Positions 11,511 to 24,083 of a stretch of 64,000 bases of DNA are shown here, piece after piece; the stretch's first letter is position 1; each line of letters opens with the position of its first letter. The notes below the pieces were generated by a model that saw nothing but the letters and a program-made list of their open reading frames with translations, had not been told where the DNA came from and made no database searches. The DNA is from Alitta virens. Its lineage: Eukaryota > Annelida > Polychaeta > Phyllodocida > Nereididae. The stretch spans positions 1,064,001-1,128,000 of the forward strand of contig OW028573.1 of assembly GCA_932294295.1 (NCBI GenBank). Direction: 5' to 3'. The translations under genes were made by a program, and so were the position numbers.

Positions 11511-13907
11511 CATATTGGAAGATTGTCACACTTTCAAGCCAGTGTTTACACCCTTTTCACGGTGCAGCCACGTTGACGTTTTGTCTCAATGACCTCTCTT
11601 TGCACTTAGCTATAAGTAGTGTGACCTCATCAATACACAATTGTCAGGTAGTATCATAAAATATAATGTAATTAAAATGAGGTCAATGGAGAAAAAATGC
11701 CAACATGGCTGCCATGTGAAAATGCCAACATTGAGCAAGGGAACTACAGCCATTGTTGGCCCAATGTTGTGTTGACTCCTTGTATGCACATATGATCACA
11801 CTTCATCCTAAAGAAGGCTTTGTGACATATTCATTGTATGCTTAATCTACTGTTGGGTTAGGCTTTTCTCCTATGAATATTACTTCAGATTATTGTAGGT
11901 AAAAGAATAAATATATGCAAAATGAGGAAATTGTGTGCCAAAATGGAATTACTTCAACATATATGCAGAGGAAAGAAGAATGAAAAGCCATGATTGCTTC
12001 TGACGTTCAATTTATTTTTTCTCTTATCTAGCAATTACGTTTAGGGGATTCAGAAAGAACTTTCTAGATGAACAGAAGTTTTTTGAGTTAGCTATTATAA
12101 GTGTGTAATACATGAAGCCAGGTTTAGAATTTCAGAGAGCCTACCTTTGAAATTCTGCAAAAGTTTGTGCATAAAGAAAATTGAGCAGTTTTGAGCAGTG
12201 TTGAGCAGCTTAATAAAGGATTTTAATTGCATAAGAGATTTTTAACAAGATAACCAATTTTTTTTAAGCGCACAACATCAACACCAAATTAAGCTCAGAA
12301 ATATTGTCTTGATATATAACCTTGGAAATCTCAATTTTGTGGTTCAGAAAATAAATTATGAACTACTGTGAACCAGTTTGTATTCAACGTACATGTTTAT
12401 AAATATGAAAATTGTCGATTATTTTTCATATCACGACTATATGGGAAGACATTTTTAAAACACTTAAAATATTGGTCAGAAAGAAATATGTCATGATAAA
12501 AGTTATTTCAATGGACTACTCCTCCGTCAAAAACATAAATGGATTGGCTAATGTGGGCTTGGTGCTTCTTTGAAGACACATCTTTCCCAGAGCTTCTCCT
12601 CTACCTACTATAAATGGAAGATATCCTGCATAATGTATTTAAAAAACTTAGGAACTCCACTTCTGCATCAGTGCGAGATGCTATATATAATCTAGTCATT
12701 CCAGTTATGGTGAAGAATAAGGCATCGCACAGGTCCTATGATCAACATTTACAGTTTTCCTAGCTTGGCCAGCCCAGTGGATTGTCTTGGTGATGACATC
12801 ACGTCTGCTGCTGCAGCTAATCACGTTATCTTCCCGATGTTCCAACAACATGTAACGGCGTTACAACATCAGTTAATGATGAGAACCTGACGCAAACATA
12901 ATGTGCCAAATGCAACAACAGTCTGTCTCTCTTGGCTTCTAACCTGGTCCTACACAAACCCCCTCAGGTCAGGCATAACAAGTATTATATAGCATTCATC
13001 TTATGACTTGCTGCAACTTTTGTGCGTGTTAAAATCGGCTTCTTAGATATTGTATCATTCAGCGACTCCCTGGAAGCTCTAGTTTGATGATTTCTTTTAC
13101 AGATATCTCAAGAAAACTGACAAGTCATTTTAAATATAGTTACTAAAATGGCAGAAAAACTGAAACTTCAGTTCCCTTTTCATAGTATCAGGCTTTGTCA
13201 ATACCATGCCATCCATAGGACATTGTTACTTTATTTGATCTGCTGTAATTCTAGTTATAAACTATTGATGAATTGCAGATGTTTTGGCAGTTCCTGCAGT
13301 GTTAATTTAGTACACCAGGGACTAAAAAGTATTTGGAACTCTAATCCACTTTGAATAATGGATAAAAACGTGCAGAACAGTTTAAAACTAACTTCTCGAT
13401 TCCCCAAATTTGAGCTAGTGAAATAAACCTTGGAGTCAATTTGAGTTTTGTGCGTGAGCACCAGCGGAGTAATTACGATTACATTGTCAGGTTTCTTGAT
13501 TCATGCGATCTGGGACTATTTTCCTAGAGAATATTCCCACTCGTTTCTTGGCTTTAGCTCCATTCAAGAAAGTTAATTCTGCATCAAGGGCACTTGAGAC
13601 AGTTTCGTGACTGGCTGAGTGATGTCATTTAAGACAATATTTCCAGAAGAAGATAACAACTGAACCATCTCCAACATCATTCTCTTGAGATAACTCGTAA
13701 CAGCAGACAGTCTAGCTATTTATTGTGTAGATATGAAGGATCTCACAGTCTCCTTTTCCAGATGTAGATTTTCTGAAAGATTACTATTTCCAACATTTAA
13801 TACCTCATGAAAATTAATATATATTCTGAAGTATGAGTGGAAACTATAGTTGCTGAAATCATCTTGGGAAACCAGAAAAAGTCAACTTCATGCATCAACT
13901 ACTCTAC
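11511..13907. other. Noncoding sequence, nothing specific
   Basis: AT-rich unique-looking DNA. Short frames around 13148-13461 occur on both strands with no splice-site support. Probably intergenic or intronic. Confidence 0.5.
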
Positions 13908-13991
13908 ACCACGACAGTCCCAATCTTCGCACCACGACAGTCCCAATCTTCGCACCACGACAGTCCCAATCTTCGCACCACGACAGTCCCA
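13908..13991. repeat. 23-bp tandem repeat, 3.7 copies
   Basis: Units start at 13908, 13931, 13954 and 13977 and are identical over the covered bases. The unit contains CTTCGCACCACGACAG, the inverse complement of the motif that is clustered at 14433-14549. Confidence 0.9.
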
Positions 13992-14251
13992 GTTGTTTTA
14001 ATATAGAATTTCTACAGCTTTTTGTGTACAATCTTGAGTTGAAAACGACACAAAATGCAACTCATCTTCTTAGTTATAAAAATCGTATGCAAACTAAAGA
14101 CTGTAGAAATATGTTGTTCCTAGCCAATAGGGTATAGCATCACCTATCGACAAGGTATTAAACATTATTCCAGGTAAAATAAATTAACAGATACCGGCAC
14201 GCAAACCTCACTAACATCAAGATGCGTCACAAAATAAAATATTATTATTTA

Positions 14252-14370
14252 GAGTGGAAGAGAAGGAGAGGAAAGAGGAAGAGGAGAGAGGAAGAGGGGA
14301 GGAGGATGATAGGAGGAGGATGAGAGGAGGAGAAGAAAGGGGTAGGAGCCGGGGCAGGAGGAGGGAAGTG
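14252..14370 (+). repeat. Polypurine GGA-rich tract
   Basis: Almost uninterrupted purines for about 118 bases, mostly GGA and GAA units. Such tracts can form triplex (H-DNA) and expand by slippage. The opposite strand yields artefactual serine/leucine/proline frames. Confidence 0.85.
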
Positions 14371-14582
14371 GACATGATGTAGCCACTCATATAAAGTTGC
14401 ATGCCTGCAGTTAATTGAATTGGCCTTCACTTTCGTGGAGCGAAGGTGTGTCGTAGTGCTAAGGTATTTCGTGGTGCGAAAGTACCGTAAGTAAGAAATT
14501 TTTGTGGTACTAAACTGTCATGGTGCGAAATTGTGTCGTGGTGCGAAAGTAGGTGCTGTCGCAGTCCGACAGCTCAACTTTC

Positions 14583-14616
14583 GGGGGGGGGGGGCAAAGG
14601 TTCAACTGTCGGGGGG
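14583..14616 (+). repeat. Homopolymer G runs (12 G and 6 G)
   Basis: Twelve consecutive G at 14583-14594 and six at 14611-14616, embedded in related AACT(T/G)TCGGGG context, suggesting two diverged repeat units. They may be assembly-sensitive. Confidence 0.8.
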
Positions 14617-14750
14617 CAAAACCTCTACTGTCAAGGGCGAACCTTCGCACCAAGAAGTGAACTCCTCGGCCACCATACTATGCATTATTTCGTAACATGT
14701 ATCTATTATTCTGGTTTTTTTTTGTTATCAATAGTTATTGTCAGTTCATG

Positions 14751-16104
14751 ATTTAGATTTAGATTTTAGATTTAGATCAATTTATTTTCATAATTTATAA
14801 ATAATACATTTTAGAATATATAAATGAAATGAGAAGATGCAACTATGATGGAGACCCCTCAAGCCAGCAGAGCTAGCGCTTATGAGGGGCCACCAATGAA
14901 ATGGGAGATGAGATGAGTGATATGAAATGGAGGAAATGGGATGAGGGTGATTATGTACTGGTGCTCAAATAACTATAGAATATGTTAAGGACAAATTACG
15001 TTTGGCAGATAAAGCAATTTCTTATGATACATATATCACTGTATGACTCCAGGAAATGGTTTTTAATAATTTTGGAAAATTGTCTGAAGCTTTGGGTGAG
15101 AATTTTGTCTTTTAAAAAGTTTAGTGTAGTATTGAAAGTTTGTGGAATTCTATATCTAATTAACTTTTTAATGAAGGAATGTTTAAATACAGGTAATTGA
15201 TAGTTATTTGTTCCTCGAGTTAGATAATTATGGGTCTCAGAATTTTTAATAAAAATATTGTTGTAGAAATAGATCGGTAACATATTATGTTCTAACCTGT
15301 GACAAAACTTCAACTCACTCAGTGTACATAGGTCCTGTAATTTAAGAAGCCTTAAATGTTTAAATATAGGATTGGTATGGGCATTGTATTTTGATATGCT
15401 AATTGTTCTTACTACCCTTTTCTGTAATTTAAATATCGATTCACTGCAAGATCCCCACAAAAGAAGCCCATAATTCAAGTAAGGTAAAATCATTGTATTG
15501 TAAAGGGTAATTAATGTTTATTTTGATAGTATGAGTCTTAATTTATTTAATATTGCAGTGACTTTAGATAATTTGTTTCGAATGTGATTGATATGTGACT
15601 TCCAAGAGAGATGCTTGTCTATAATAATTCCTAAAAAATTAAATTCACTGAGGTACTCAACATTAGTATTTTCAATTCTTATAACAGGAGGTTGTACTAT
15701 TCTCTGATGAGTATGGAAGACCATGACCTTAGTCTTGTTTATGTTAAGAGATAATTTGTTAAGTTTGAGCCAATTACTAACTTTATTTAGTTCTTCATTT
15801 ATGTTATTTTCTTGCATGGGGCCAGTGCCATATGTGCCCAAGGTTGCAGAGAGGGTAGTGTCATCAGCATATACTATTGGATAAAAAAGATTACTAACAA
15901 GTGAAATATCATTAATATAGATAAGAAAGAGAAGTGGACCTAGAATTGAACCTTGTGGTACACCTGTAGTTATCAATAGGGGCTCAGATGTAGTGTTAGC
16001 TATCTCTGTGTATTGGGTTCTATTATGTAAATAACTTTCAAACACTTTCAAAGAGCTATTGCGAATTCCATAATAATTTAACTTATACAATAGTATTTCA
16101 TGAA
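14751..16104 (-). pseudogene. 5'-truncated LINE, reverse transcriptase C-terminal part
   Basis: On the minus strand one frame runs from about 16104 to 14996 with a single TAA at 15520-15518. Its first part carries RT signatures: HEILLYKL (after the lost motif A), GVPQGSILGPLLF (motif B), YADD (catalytic motif C) and a FLGIIID thumb-type motif. After the stop, LYNTMILPYLNYG and KLQKRVVR, typical of the post-RT region of Jockey/CR1-group LINEs, continue in the same frame. The frame ends in a Cys-rich tail (NCFICQT). The 3' UTR holds an inverted repeat at 14853-14891, and the element ends in an ATCTAA-type short tandem tail at 14751-14778. Endonuclease, RT motif A and the N terminus are missing. 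The sequence upstream of the HEILL residues is not RT-like, so truncation lies near 16104. It cannot be autonomous; the clade call is tentative. Confidence 0.85.
14853..14891 (-). repeat. Inverted repeat in LINE 3' UTR
   Basis: Arms 14853-14861 and 14883-14891 pair with one mismatch (core CCCCTCA/TGAGGGG). A 3' stem-loop is a plausible recognition structure for LINE reverse transcriptase; that role is inferred. Confidence 0.5.
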
Positions 16105-19100
16105 TGCATCTTATCTGGGTATGAAGTGACACAGTGCTCTCAAGAGGGCTGGGATAATCTTAATTGTTGTATATATGCGAAGTTTGCCACTATAAGCAAT
16201 AAAATATCAAAATATATTAAAGGACTATTATATTGTAGTACATAGGTACTAGTTGCCTTTTGTTTGTTTGATAAGAAATATGTTTGACTTTTAAATTAGT
16301 AGCTGGTAAATCTTATATCTGTGACATTCTTGATTGTTGCCATAATTTTCATTCATAAAAAACCATAAGTTTTTTGCTAGGTTTTCTCATTGTATAATCA
16401 TCTTAGTGAGACCAAGTAATCCTTTTGTGTCAAAGTTTATAATAGTCACACAAAGTAGTTTTTATTCATACAATAATTATGACTTATTATGACATACCCT
16501 ATTAGTTATGGTACGTCTCCCTAAGGCAAAATCTAGTAGATGAAAAAAACAATAGTTAACTATAATCTGCTTTCTTCTTAGTTACCTTAAAAAACAATCT
16601 TCAATATAAGTAGTTTTCGCCCATTTTACCATTTTCAAGTTATTCAATTATACGGTAAATTTGACACGTACGTCACATGGACTGCTGCTAGATCCATCGG
16701 ATTACACACCCAAGGTGGCCTGTAAAAGCTGTGCTGGTGAAGATGGCTCCCAGCAGCTGGCTAATACCAACTTATTTCAGTAATTTGCCTAATCAAGTCA
16801 GGATCGAGGTGTTCCTGGGCTGGCTATTTATGGAGCAGAGGTCTTCGAGCTAACAGATATGGCTTGCCTGAGCCCCTAATGATGCCCGGTAACCTATGAA
16901 CATTAGTATATCTGTGGCCAATGTGCAAAAAGTAGTGGTAGCATATACAGCTGATTAGGTCGGGTATTAGATATAGAATTACTCTAACTACCCCTAAAAT
17001 AACAAATAGATTGGTTTCCAAACCTAGGAGTAGTAAATGTTAGGTAAACTGTAGATTTAAACTTTGGAGAAATAGATATCCAAGGGTTAAACTAAACATG
17101 GGACTATCCTTGGAGCCAAACTAAAAAAGCCTTGAAAGTGGAATGAGTTATGTGTATGACACACATAAAGATTGGGATGACACCTAATGGTCTTAATGAA
17201 GAGGTGATCTCATCAGGAAAATAGCCTTGAAGAGATTTTGTTGTATTTGTAAGACATAATGAAAATTAGTATTATATTTTGTAAGGATAATGCATATTTC
17301 TTGATACTTTCATATATCTCTGACTTTTTATTGTCCTTTTGCCTATTTTAACTTTCCCTTAATGTATTTCTATAAATTTCAATGCTTTATTTAACCTTAT
17401 TTCATGTAATAATTATTCTATGGCTTTTCTATTTTGTCATTATAGTTATCATCCCATAATTTGTGATGACACAGCTCTGGTCGCATTTCATGGACCTTAT
17501 ACCAAGATAAATGACTTAATGTAATGTTATGTGTGTTGGCTTTGAATGTCATCTGATGAGGCTAGGGTCATGTGATGACCTCTGAGGTCCCTGGTGGACA
17601 TTGCTGAAGCCAAAGCACTGTCTGACCTTCATTATGGGCTAATGGACTTCACGATTGTCTTTTCAAATCATTTTCAATTCAACCTTTTTTCAGAGTGTAC
17701 AGTCAAGTCAGGATGTGCTTTTCAAGTGCATAGTCTTGTTCAATTAAAGTGCAGTTCCCTGGGCTTTCAAGTCCAATTACTCACCATTGTCACCTCAGTT
17801 TGTGCGAGAATGATGGAGGATTTGTCTTCCTGAAAAGATCAGAAAAAAGTGAGAAAAAGTGAGAAAAGCAGCGAAATTGCGCATGAATAATTGATAGCGT
17901 TATTACGAGTTTTTATTCCATCTAGAATGCGCTGTTATTCTTTCTTGGAAGTTAGTACTTTTGTCCATTCTTGTTCTTCTCGAGTGGCCGTAAATGGGCC
18001 GACCAGTGGTCTGCTTGAGTTCTTTGTATTGTATACTATTCCACATCAATTCTTTGCCTGTAGCTGAAGAGAGGGACTCTCCTTTCTATTTTTCTCGGTT
18101 CCTTTTTTTCTGCTTTTCATCCTCTCCGCAGACAAGAAGCAGTAGCCGCCACGCCCCTGCTCTTCTCCTGACCCTCTTTATTTACGACGGAGTGTCACGG
18201 GGTCTTGTGACATTGTGACGTCACCTTTAAGAGCTCCGTAGCGCTGGCGACGCTCCTCTCAATGCCTAAACGTTATTTACGTTGTTCCGGGGCGTGCCTC
18301 AGGTTGCAATGAGCTATGACGATATTGCTATTTTGCAGCTACTTTGCAACACTGCTCTGATGAAAGAACTCTAAGACTGCAAGGTTTCTCGCCACTTTGA
18401 CACTGAATGTGACGCCATTATCACCCAGCTCCCCGTAATGAACACTAGTCCTAGCAGCAACACTCTGGTGACGTCATTCATGTCTACATGAATAGATTCA
18501 TCCAATGCTGTCTACCTGCACACCACCTACACTGACAAATGATTGCTACATTCAAGCCCTCATTTTGAGTGCTGTGGATCTTGGAATTGTTTGTTTCACC
18601 ATTCTCTGGTAAGCTAGTGTCTATGCTAGGGCACATACAACCCCCTACCAAAGGGGTGCATGTGTAAGATGATGTGGATTGCTACCATCATCATCTCATC
18701 ATTATGTGTACATGACATATCTGGGGGCGTTTCATGAAATTGTAAAAGTAGCCCATACCAGCCAACCAAAAAAAGTCACAGTAAGTATCTTCTGTTGGTA
18801 TGCCATTGTATCATTAACCATATTACACGTGGACCTTTATTTTCATTCATCCTCTCTCGCAATTCACAACACACATGGCATGGAACAAAACTACAGAAAA
18901 GAAATAGCTGTGTGAGCAAATGATCAAAGGTTCTTCTATGTTGCGCCAGTCACATTAGACTCTAGTGGTAATATCAAAAAGAGACTGCTAAAAGAGAGCA
19001 AACACGCTCAATATTTCCATTAAAATGAGGCTTTTTCTGAGGTAATTTCATTGGCTATAATTTTCAGATTAGTTGCTGTCACATAGTTGTGGTGAATGTG

Positions 19101-20542
19101 TGAAAGACAAATATTTAGAAGGGTGGTGGTGAGAGTGATTTAAGTCAGGCTTTGTTTCTGGATATTGTTTTGAACCGCGTCCTCTTTTTTTGCTACTATG
19201 AGGTACAACATCAAAAATTCTATCAGATTCTGTTAAAAGTCAAAGGCAGTAACCAAATGCCATGGTAAACACAACTGAATTATTATACTGAGGCCACAAA
19301 AATTGCTATGAACTGTTTTATTGGGCATGGATACCTAATAAGAGTATAACAGACAAATAAAATGCAAATCATTTTGTTTGCTGATGTAATAATCATTTAT
19401 TGGTGCAATTGAGTTGATTGCATGAGAACAAACTGTATAAATAGTAACAGAATAGATCACTACATACTACATAGGGCACCCAACAGCAAATTGAATCATG
19501 AGGCAACCCCTGCTGTGCATTGACCACACGAGTTATCTTTTGGTCGTATCAATTGTCCTCAGAAATTTCATTAGCTCTACTAAAGAACTCCACCTCAAGT
19601 GATAACTGTTACGGCCGTTAATTCACTCTTAATGTGGCAAAGGGAGAGGATTGAGATGCCATCGTCTAGTTAATTACAAGCAATGCGCAGTTTCGGCAGA
19701 GGATCTAGCGTGACCAGGCCAATAGCAGAGTCAGTGTGGCCCCTTGAGGCACACCCAAGGTCGTCTGAAGGTCAGATGCTGGGGTCGTCATTAAGTGCTT
19801 GTGTTCCAACCCTGCATTTCCCCTTTCCTCCTCATTGCTCTCATGTAATGCTACAGATTCAGAGATGATCCTTCGGCCTGTCCTGATCACTGAAACGCAA
19901 GAGTGATTGTTCAGGGTCTGCGATTGGTCAGTTCCTCCAAGGTCAGCCAGTCATTAGCATAACGTCACGTCAAACTGACCACGACGGACGTCAGATAAGT
20001 GGCCTAGTTGCTGCACGTGATGTTGATCATTGACCACTTGACCATCTCCATCATGGCTGCCTGACATGACATCCACTCATCTCAACTCATGTTTCTACAT
20101 GTCCCTATCACAACCTCATCTTCTCATCTTCCACTAGACTCGTCCTATTGATGCTTCTAATGTTGTTAATGTCATAATGATTTTCACATTACGAAAAGGA
20201 TCAAGTTATCTATCATCGATTATTGGGTTTGCCAAGAGTTGTAATTGCGATGTTAAAACGTGTCAAGCGATTGATAGTATTAGACATGTATTAGACATGT
20301 TGTCAAAACCAAGAATATAAGTTAGGTGAGGTTTTACAGCTCGGTTATGTGTCCTACACACATTGATGTGTTACTTTGTCTCAAATTATCTACCATACTA
20401 TTATCTGACAGTCCAAAAAGATTCGATTCAATATATTTATTGTTTACATTAATAAATGAACATCTTTGCTGTTGGCATTGATTTGAAGTTTTGTGAGCGC
20501 CAAACATGAATGTGATTTGATTCGCAGCTATCTCAGACAAGT
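16105..20542. other. Noncoding sequence
   Basis: No supported exons. The 17930-18480 part is CpG-richer and contains a perfect CRE at 18216; POU-octamer ATGCAAAT occurs near 19362. Frames such as 17994-18218 lack splice signals and domain features. The 19890-20070 part is dense in TGACC/GGTCA half-sites. Confidence 0.45.
18216..18223. promoter_or_regulatory. Perfect CRE palindrome TGACGTCA
   Basis: CREB/ATF consensus inside a locally CpG-rich region (about 18120-18310), compatible with a TATA-less promoter. No adjoining exon could be established. Confidence 0.25.
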
Positions 20543-20720
20543 ACATGGCCAAATGTGCCACATGCGTTTTCCACGAGAAGGATAAATGCATGGAAAACGC
20601 ATGGTTTTTGCCTAACTATAATGAAGAAAAAACCATGCGTTTTCCATGCGTTAATCCAAATGCATGGAAAACGTACTAATCCAAATGCATGGAAAACGCA
20701 CGTAGCACACTTGGCCATGT
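20543..20720. mobile_element. Palindromic MITE family B, copy 1
   Basis: Termini ACATGGCCAA and TTGGCCATGT are inverted repeats. The arms extend through the elements GTGCCAC, GCGTTTTCCA and AAATGCATGG, so most of the element can fold into one hairpin. One arm carries a 25-bp tandem duplication (20652-20698). A second copy lies at 59081-59224. Copy 2 is flanked by TA on both sides, suggesting a Tc1/mariner-type TA target. No coding capacity. Confidence 0.75.
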
Positions 20721-23700
20721 TCTGCCTTATTTGACTGATCAAACAAGCAGATAAACAGCGTTTTGCTTGTACAATGTACAATGTAAACTTGTTTATTTAA
20801 CATTCCTGGATCTCCACACTGTAGATCATGGGCTGAAGTTCCACTCCACCTCTTGACAGTCAGTCACAGTTAACTAAGTGCTCTCTTCTCCAAATTGTCA
20901 ATCAAGTTCCATCAGTCTAGAACCCTCAAGGCTCAGCAGATAGTGCTCTTCATCTGTTCAGGGAAAGTCTCATGTTCAAGAAATATGCAAGAGCCAAGCA
21001 AGAACGGGTAACTATGGTAACACAACCCTAATGGGGTCTGATGTTACGAAACGTACACAAGACCTTCACTGTAGTCACTCAGCAGCAAGCCAAAGTGTTG
21101 CACTCCATATACCTTGTATAAAGCAGCTGGCTTACCTGACGTTTGTACTAGAACTACCAAAGTTTTGCGAAGCTTTTATCGTATGCATTGTGCCAAAAGA
21201 TACCACCGTCTGGGACTTAAGTAAGATACCTAAATGTTACATGTAAATAAAGGGTTATGGCTGCTCTTTTCCCCCAGTTTATGACCTGTGAGATAGCGGG
21301 CTGGACGCCAGTGGCGTATTGCACCTCGCAAGTACACTAACATTAGTTCGCAAAACAAACTGCAGAAATTTGTCCTGATGTGCTGTCATGGGAATACGTT
21401 ATTGAAGTTCTGAGATATTTTGAATTTATAATCAACCTCAATTAAGTAATTTTTTATTAGTGATATAGCTAAATTTGTGTTTAAAATAAGTAACAAGCTT
21501 TAGTTTAGGAGTCAGGACAAGCCTGGATTCAGTTGAAGATAACTATGGTGTTTTCATTTTGATTTCATACAAAATATATAGTATTTTTGTTACAAAACAA
21601 AATGATAAAGCTTCAATTGACTATTAAGTATAGCCAGCAAGTTTCAGATTTTATTACTTCTTAATCAAAAATCACATCTTGATCTTACACTATACTAATA
21701 ACAGATTTTCCCTTGTTAGTACTAAGCATGTTGTTGACTCGCACGAGTCACCAAGGCACAGGAAATCGTGTTCACAGCAAAACAAAGCAGGCATCAAGGG
21801 TATGTTTGATGTGACAAAGCATTAATTAAAGATCCTTTGTGTTCCCCCTGGGCACTTAAATGAAGTAAAGATGGCTAACTTAATTTGAAATAGCAAGACA
21901 AGGTCTTCTTCAAGGTGCTCCTTTACTTCTTGTTCTAAAGCTAAGCATTTGAGGGTGGCACGAAAATTCCAGGCAGACTTCCCAAAGATGAGCGCTGACA
22001 AGCTGGACAAGTTGTCAAAGGCACAAAGAAATGTTGCTGTTGCATCGCCATTGTTTTTTTACTCTAATGTTGCTTGGAATTGGCTTCCGGCATTGCTCCC
22101 AAGACTGCATTGTAAATCAGAGGATTGAAAGTCAACTGCAGAGCACGTTTCAAACATGATGTCTACTCTAGCCAATGGTGCTGTTCCGTTGTTGATATGG
22201 GAAACATTCTACATGCATAAGTGCTGTGAGTGTGGCATCGGATTGACTTTTCAGAGTCATGCAATACTTCGCAAACTTCTCAAGTACATAACCGCATGTC
22301 GACCCAGGTACCAATCAGTGATTAGCAATCACTCCTGGTCCTCGGGTAAATTGAGGTTAGCGAGTTTCTCCACTTGGATTGCAGAACAAAGTTGCACACT
22401 GGAAGATTACATAACCACTGGCAATGAATTAGTTCATTCTGAGTTTGTTTCTCTTCCTCTCCTGCGATTGAACATGACAGCATCTCATCTTCGAGAAATC
22501 AGTTGAGCGAAAATCCAATGAGATGCTGAAAGATGTCCATTATGATGCATTTCAAACTTTTGTCCAATTAAGAAGACCCTGTGGAATTGTTATGTTGGAC
22601 CCTAAGGGATTGTTATGTTGGATCCTGAGGAATTGTTATGTCGACCATTAATACAAGACAGCACAGGCTATTGTGCAGTACTGTGCATGCCACAAAATAG
22701 AGGGTTGTATTAAATTAGTGATGGCTTCAAATCTTTGTATATATTTCTCCTTAGGACGAAAAACAGACACAGAGAACAGACTTGAAAGATTCTCAGAATT
22801 GCGTGTTTAAAAATACTGGGCTGGTATCTTGTATCTTTGTGGAAGGTTTGCGTGCTACTATGCTGTGTGTGGTACATTAGTGGATTAAGCCTTAGATGTA
22901 TGTTTCAACTTTTTTTCTGTAGTTTCATACAAACAAGATACGTATTGCAGTTATATTACCATAAATGTAGTGTTCAGAGTAGGTGCTTTCACAACATTGC
23001 GATGAAAGTAGGTAAATTACTGCACCCGTTGATTTCAACGTAGCAGCTAACAAAGTAGTCTTTATTATCGCCTATTCTGATGTTGAATTGCTTATTGGCA
23101 CAGAAACCTGTCAAAATGTATTCTAGTGGTTAGTATAAAATCATTTATGATGCTGAATTCCTTAATCCCCCACTGTGCCTCTTGCTCCCCCGAAATCTGT
23201 CAGTCGCTCAGTTTAATACCGATGCTGCGGAGGTTAGTGGAAATTGTTGTCATAAACCATTGATAGTGAAAAGTGACCAACTTAGTATGCAGCTCACCAT
23301 GCAGGCAAATGTAATGTCCAACACTTAACAAATGTTTCCTATATTGACTAAGAAATTGAGAGAAGTAAATGGATGGTAGACTAAGTGGGGAATTCGGGTT
23401 AGGAGGGGACAGGTGGAAGCAGGCCTAATAAGAGAGAAGAGAACATAGAAGCTGTCACCAAACTCTGCCTTTTATCTAGTCATTCCTGATAAACTCTAGT
23501 GTCTGTAACTATCTCGAGGGTTTGTATATTCACAAGCTCGCCTAGTACTTCACAGAAGACTAATGCACCTCTCAACCCTCATGTAAATCACTGGTAGTTA
23601 ACTGATTTCACTAATTGGAGTGCTTCTTCAACTGTACCATTTCACACTTCATTTGACTCACTGAATAGCTGCTGACCTTCCCATGCATCTCAGCAGAATT

Positions 23701-23736
23701 TCCTAGCAACATGCATAGGTCAAGGTAAAAGAGGAC
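20721..23736. other. Noncoding sequence
   Basis: No supported exon. A tRNA-like string around 20930-20985 (GGCTCAGCAGA followed by a degenerate ATGTTCAAGAA) may be an old SINE. The open frame 22156-22506 lacks splice sites and recognisable features. Confidence 0.45.
22577..22645. repeat. 23-bp tandem repeat, three copies
   Basis: Units at 22577, 22600 and 22623 share GGAATTGTTATGTTGGA-like sequence with a few differences each. Confidence 0.85.
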
Positions 23737-24083
23737 TGTGACATGGGCATCTGACATGGGTGTCTGTTGTAGGTGTCTGTCATGGGGTATCTGACATGGG
23801 TGTGTAACATAGGTTTCTGACATGGGTGTGTGTCAAGGTGTCTGTCATAGGGTGTCTGATATGGGTGTTTGACATGGGTGTCTGACATGGGTGTGTGTCA
23901 AGGTATCTGTCATGGGGTTGTGACATGGGTGTGTGACATGGGTGTGTGACATGGATGTCTGACATAGGTATCTGTCATGAGGTGTGTGACATGGGTGTGT
24001 GTCAAGGTATCTGTCATGGGGTGTCTGACATGGGTGTCTGACATGGATGTCTGACATGGGTGTCTGACATGGGTGTCTGACCT
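23737..24083. repeat. 13-bp minisatellite
   Basis: About 347 bp of TCTGACATGGGTG units with variants (TGTGACATGGGTG, and longer units containing TGTCAAGGTATCTGTCATGGG). Because 13 is not a multiple of three, the repeats stay open in several minus-strand frames and give artefactual His/Pro/Thr-rich peptides. Confidence 0.95.

Larger units (their letters stand above)
13908..14660. mobile_element. Putative foldback element built on TCGTGGTGCGAA
   Basis: The left end is the 23-bp tandem array. The right part (14433-14549) carries six degenerate copies of TCGTGGTGCGAAAG in opposite orientation, starting at 14433, 14451, 14469, 14502, 14518 and 14536, and the motif flips again near 14643. The arrays bracket an AT-rich segment and a polypurine tract. 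Inverted arrays of short repeats at both ends resemble Foldback-type elements or a decayed MITE, but I cannot define termini or a target-site duplication. No coding capacity is seen. Confidence 0.4.

Noticed and set aside
14217..14430. Minus-strand Ser/Leu/Pro-rich frames
   Set aside because: Translations of the polypurine tract.
23737..24083. CRISPR-like alternation of repeats and spacers
   Set aside because: Units are direct tandem 13-mers without unique spacers, in a eukaryotic context.
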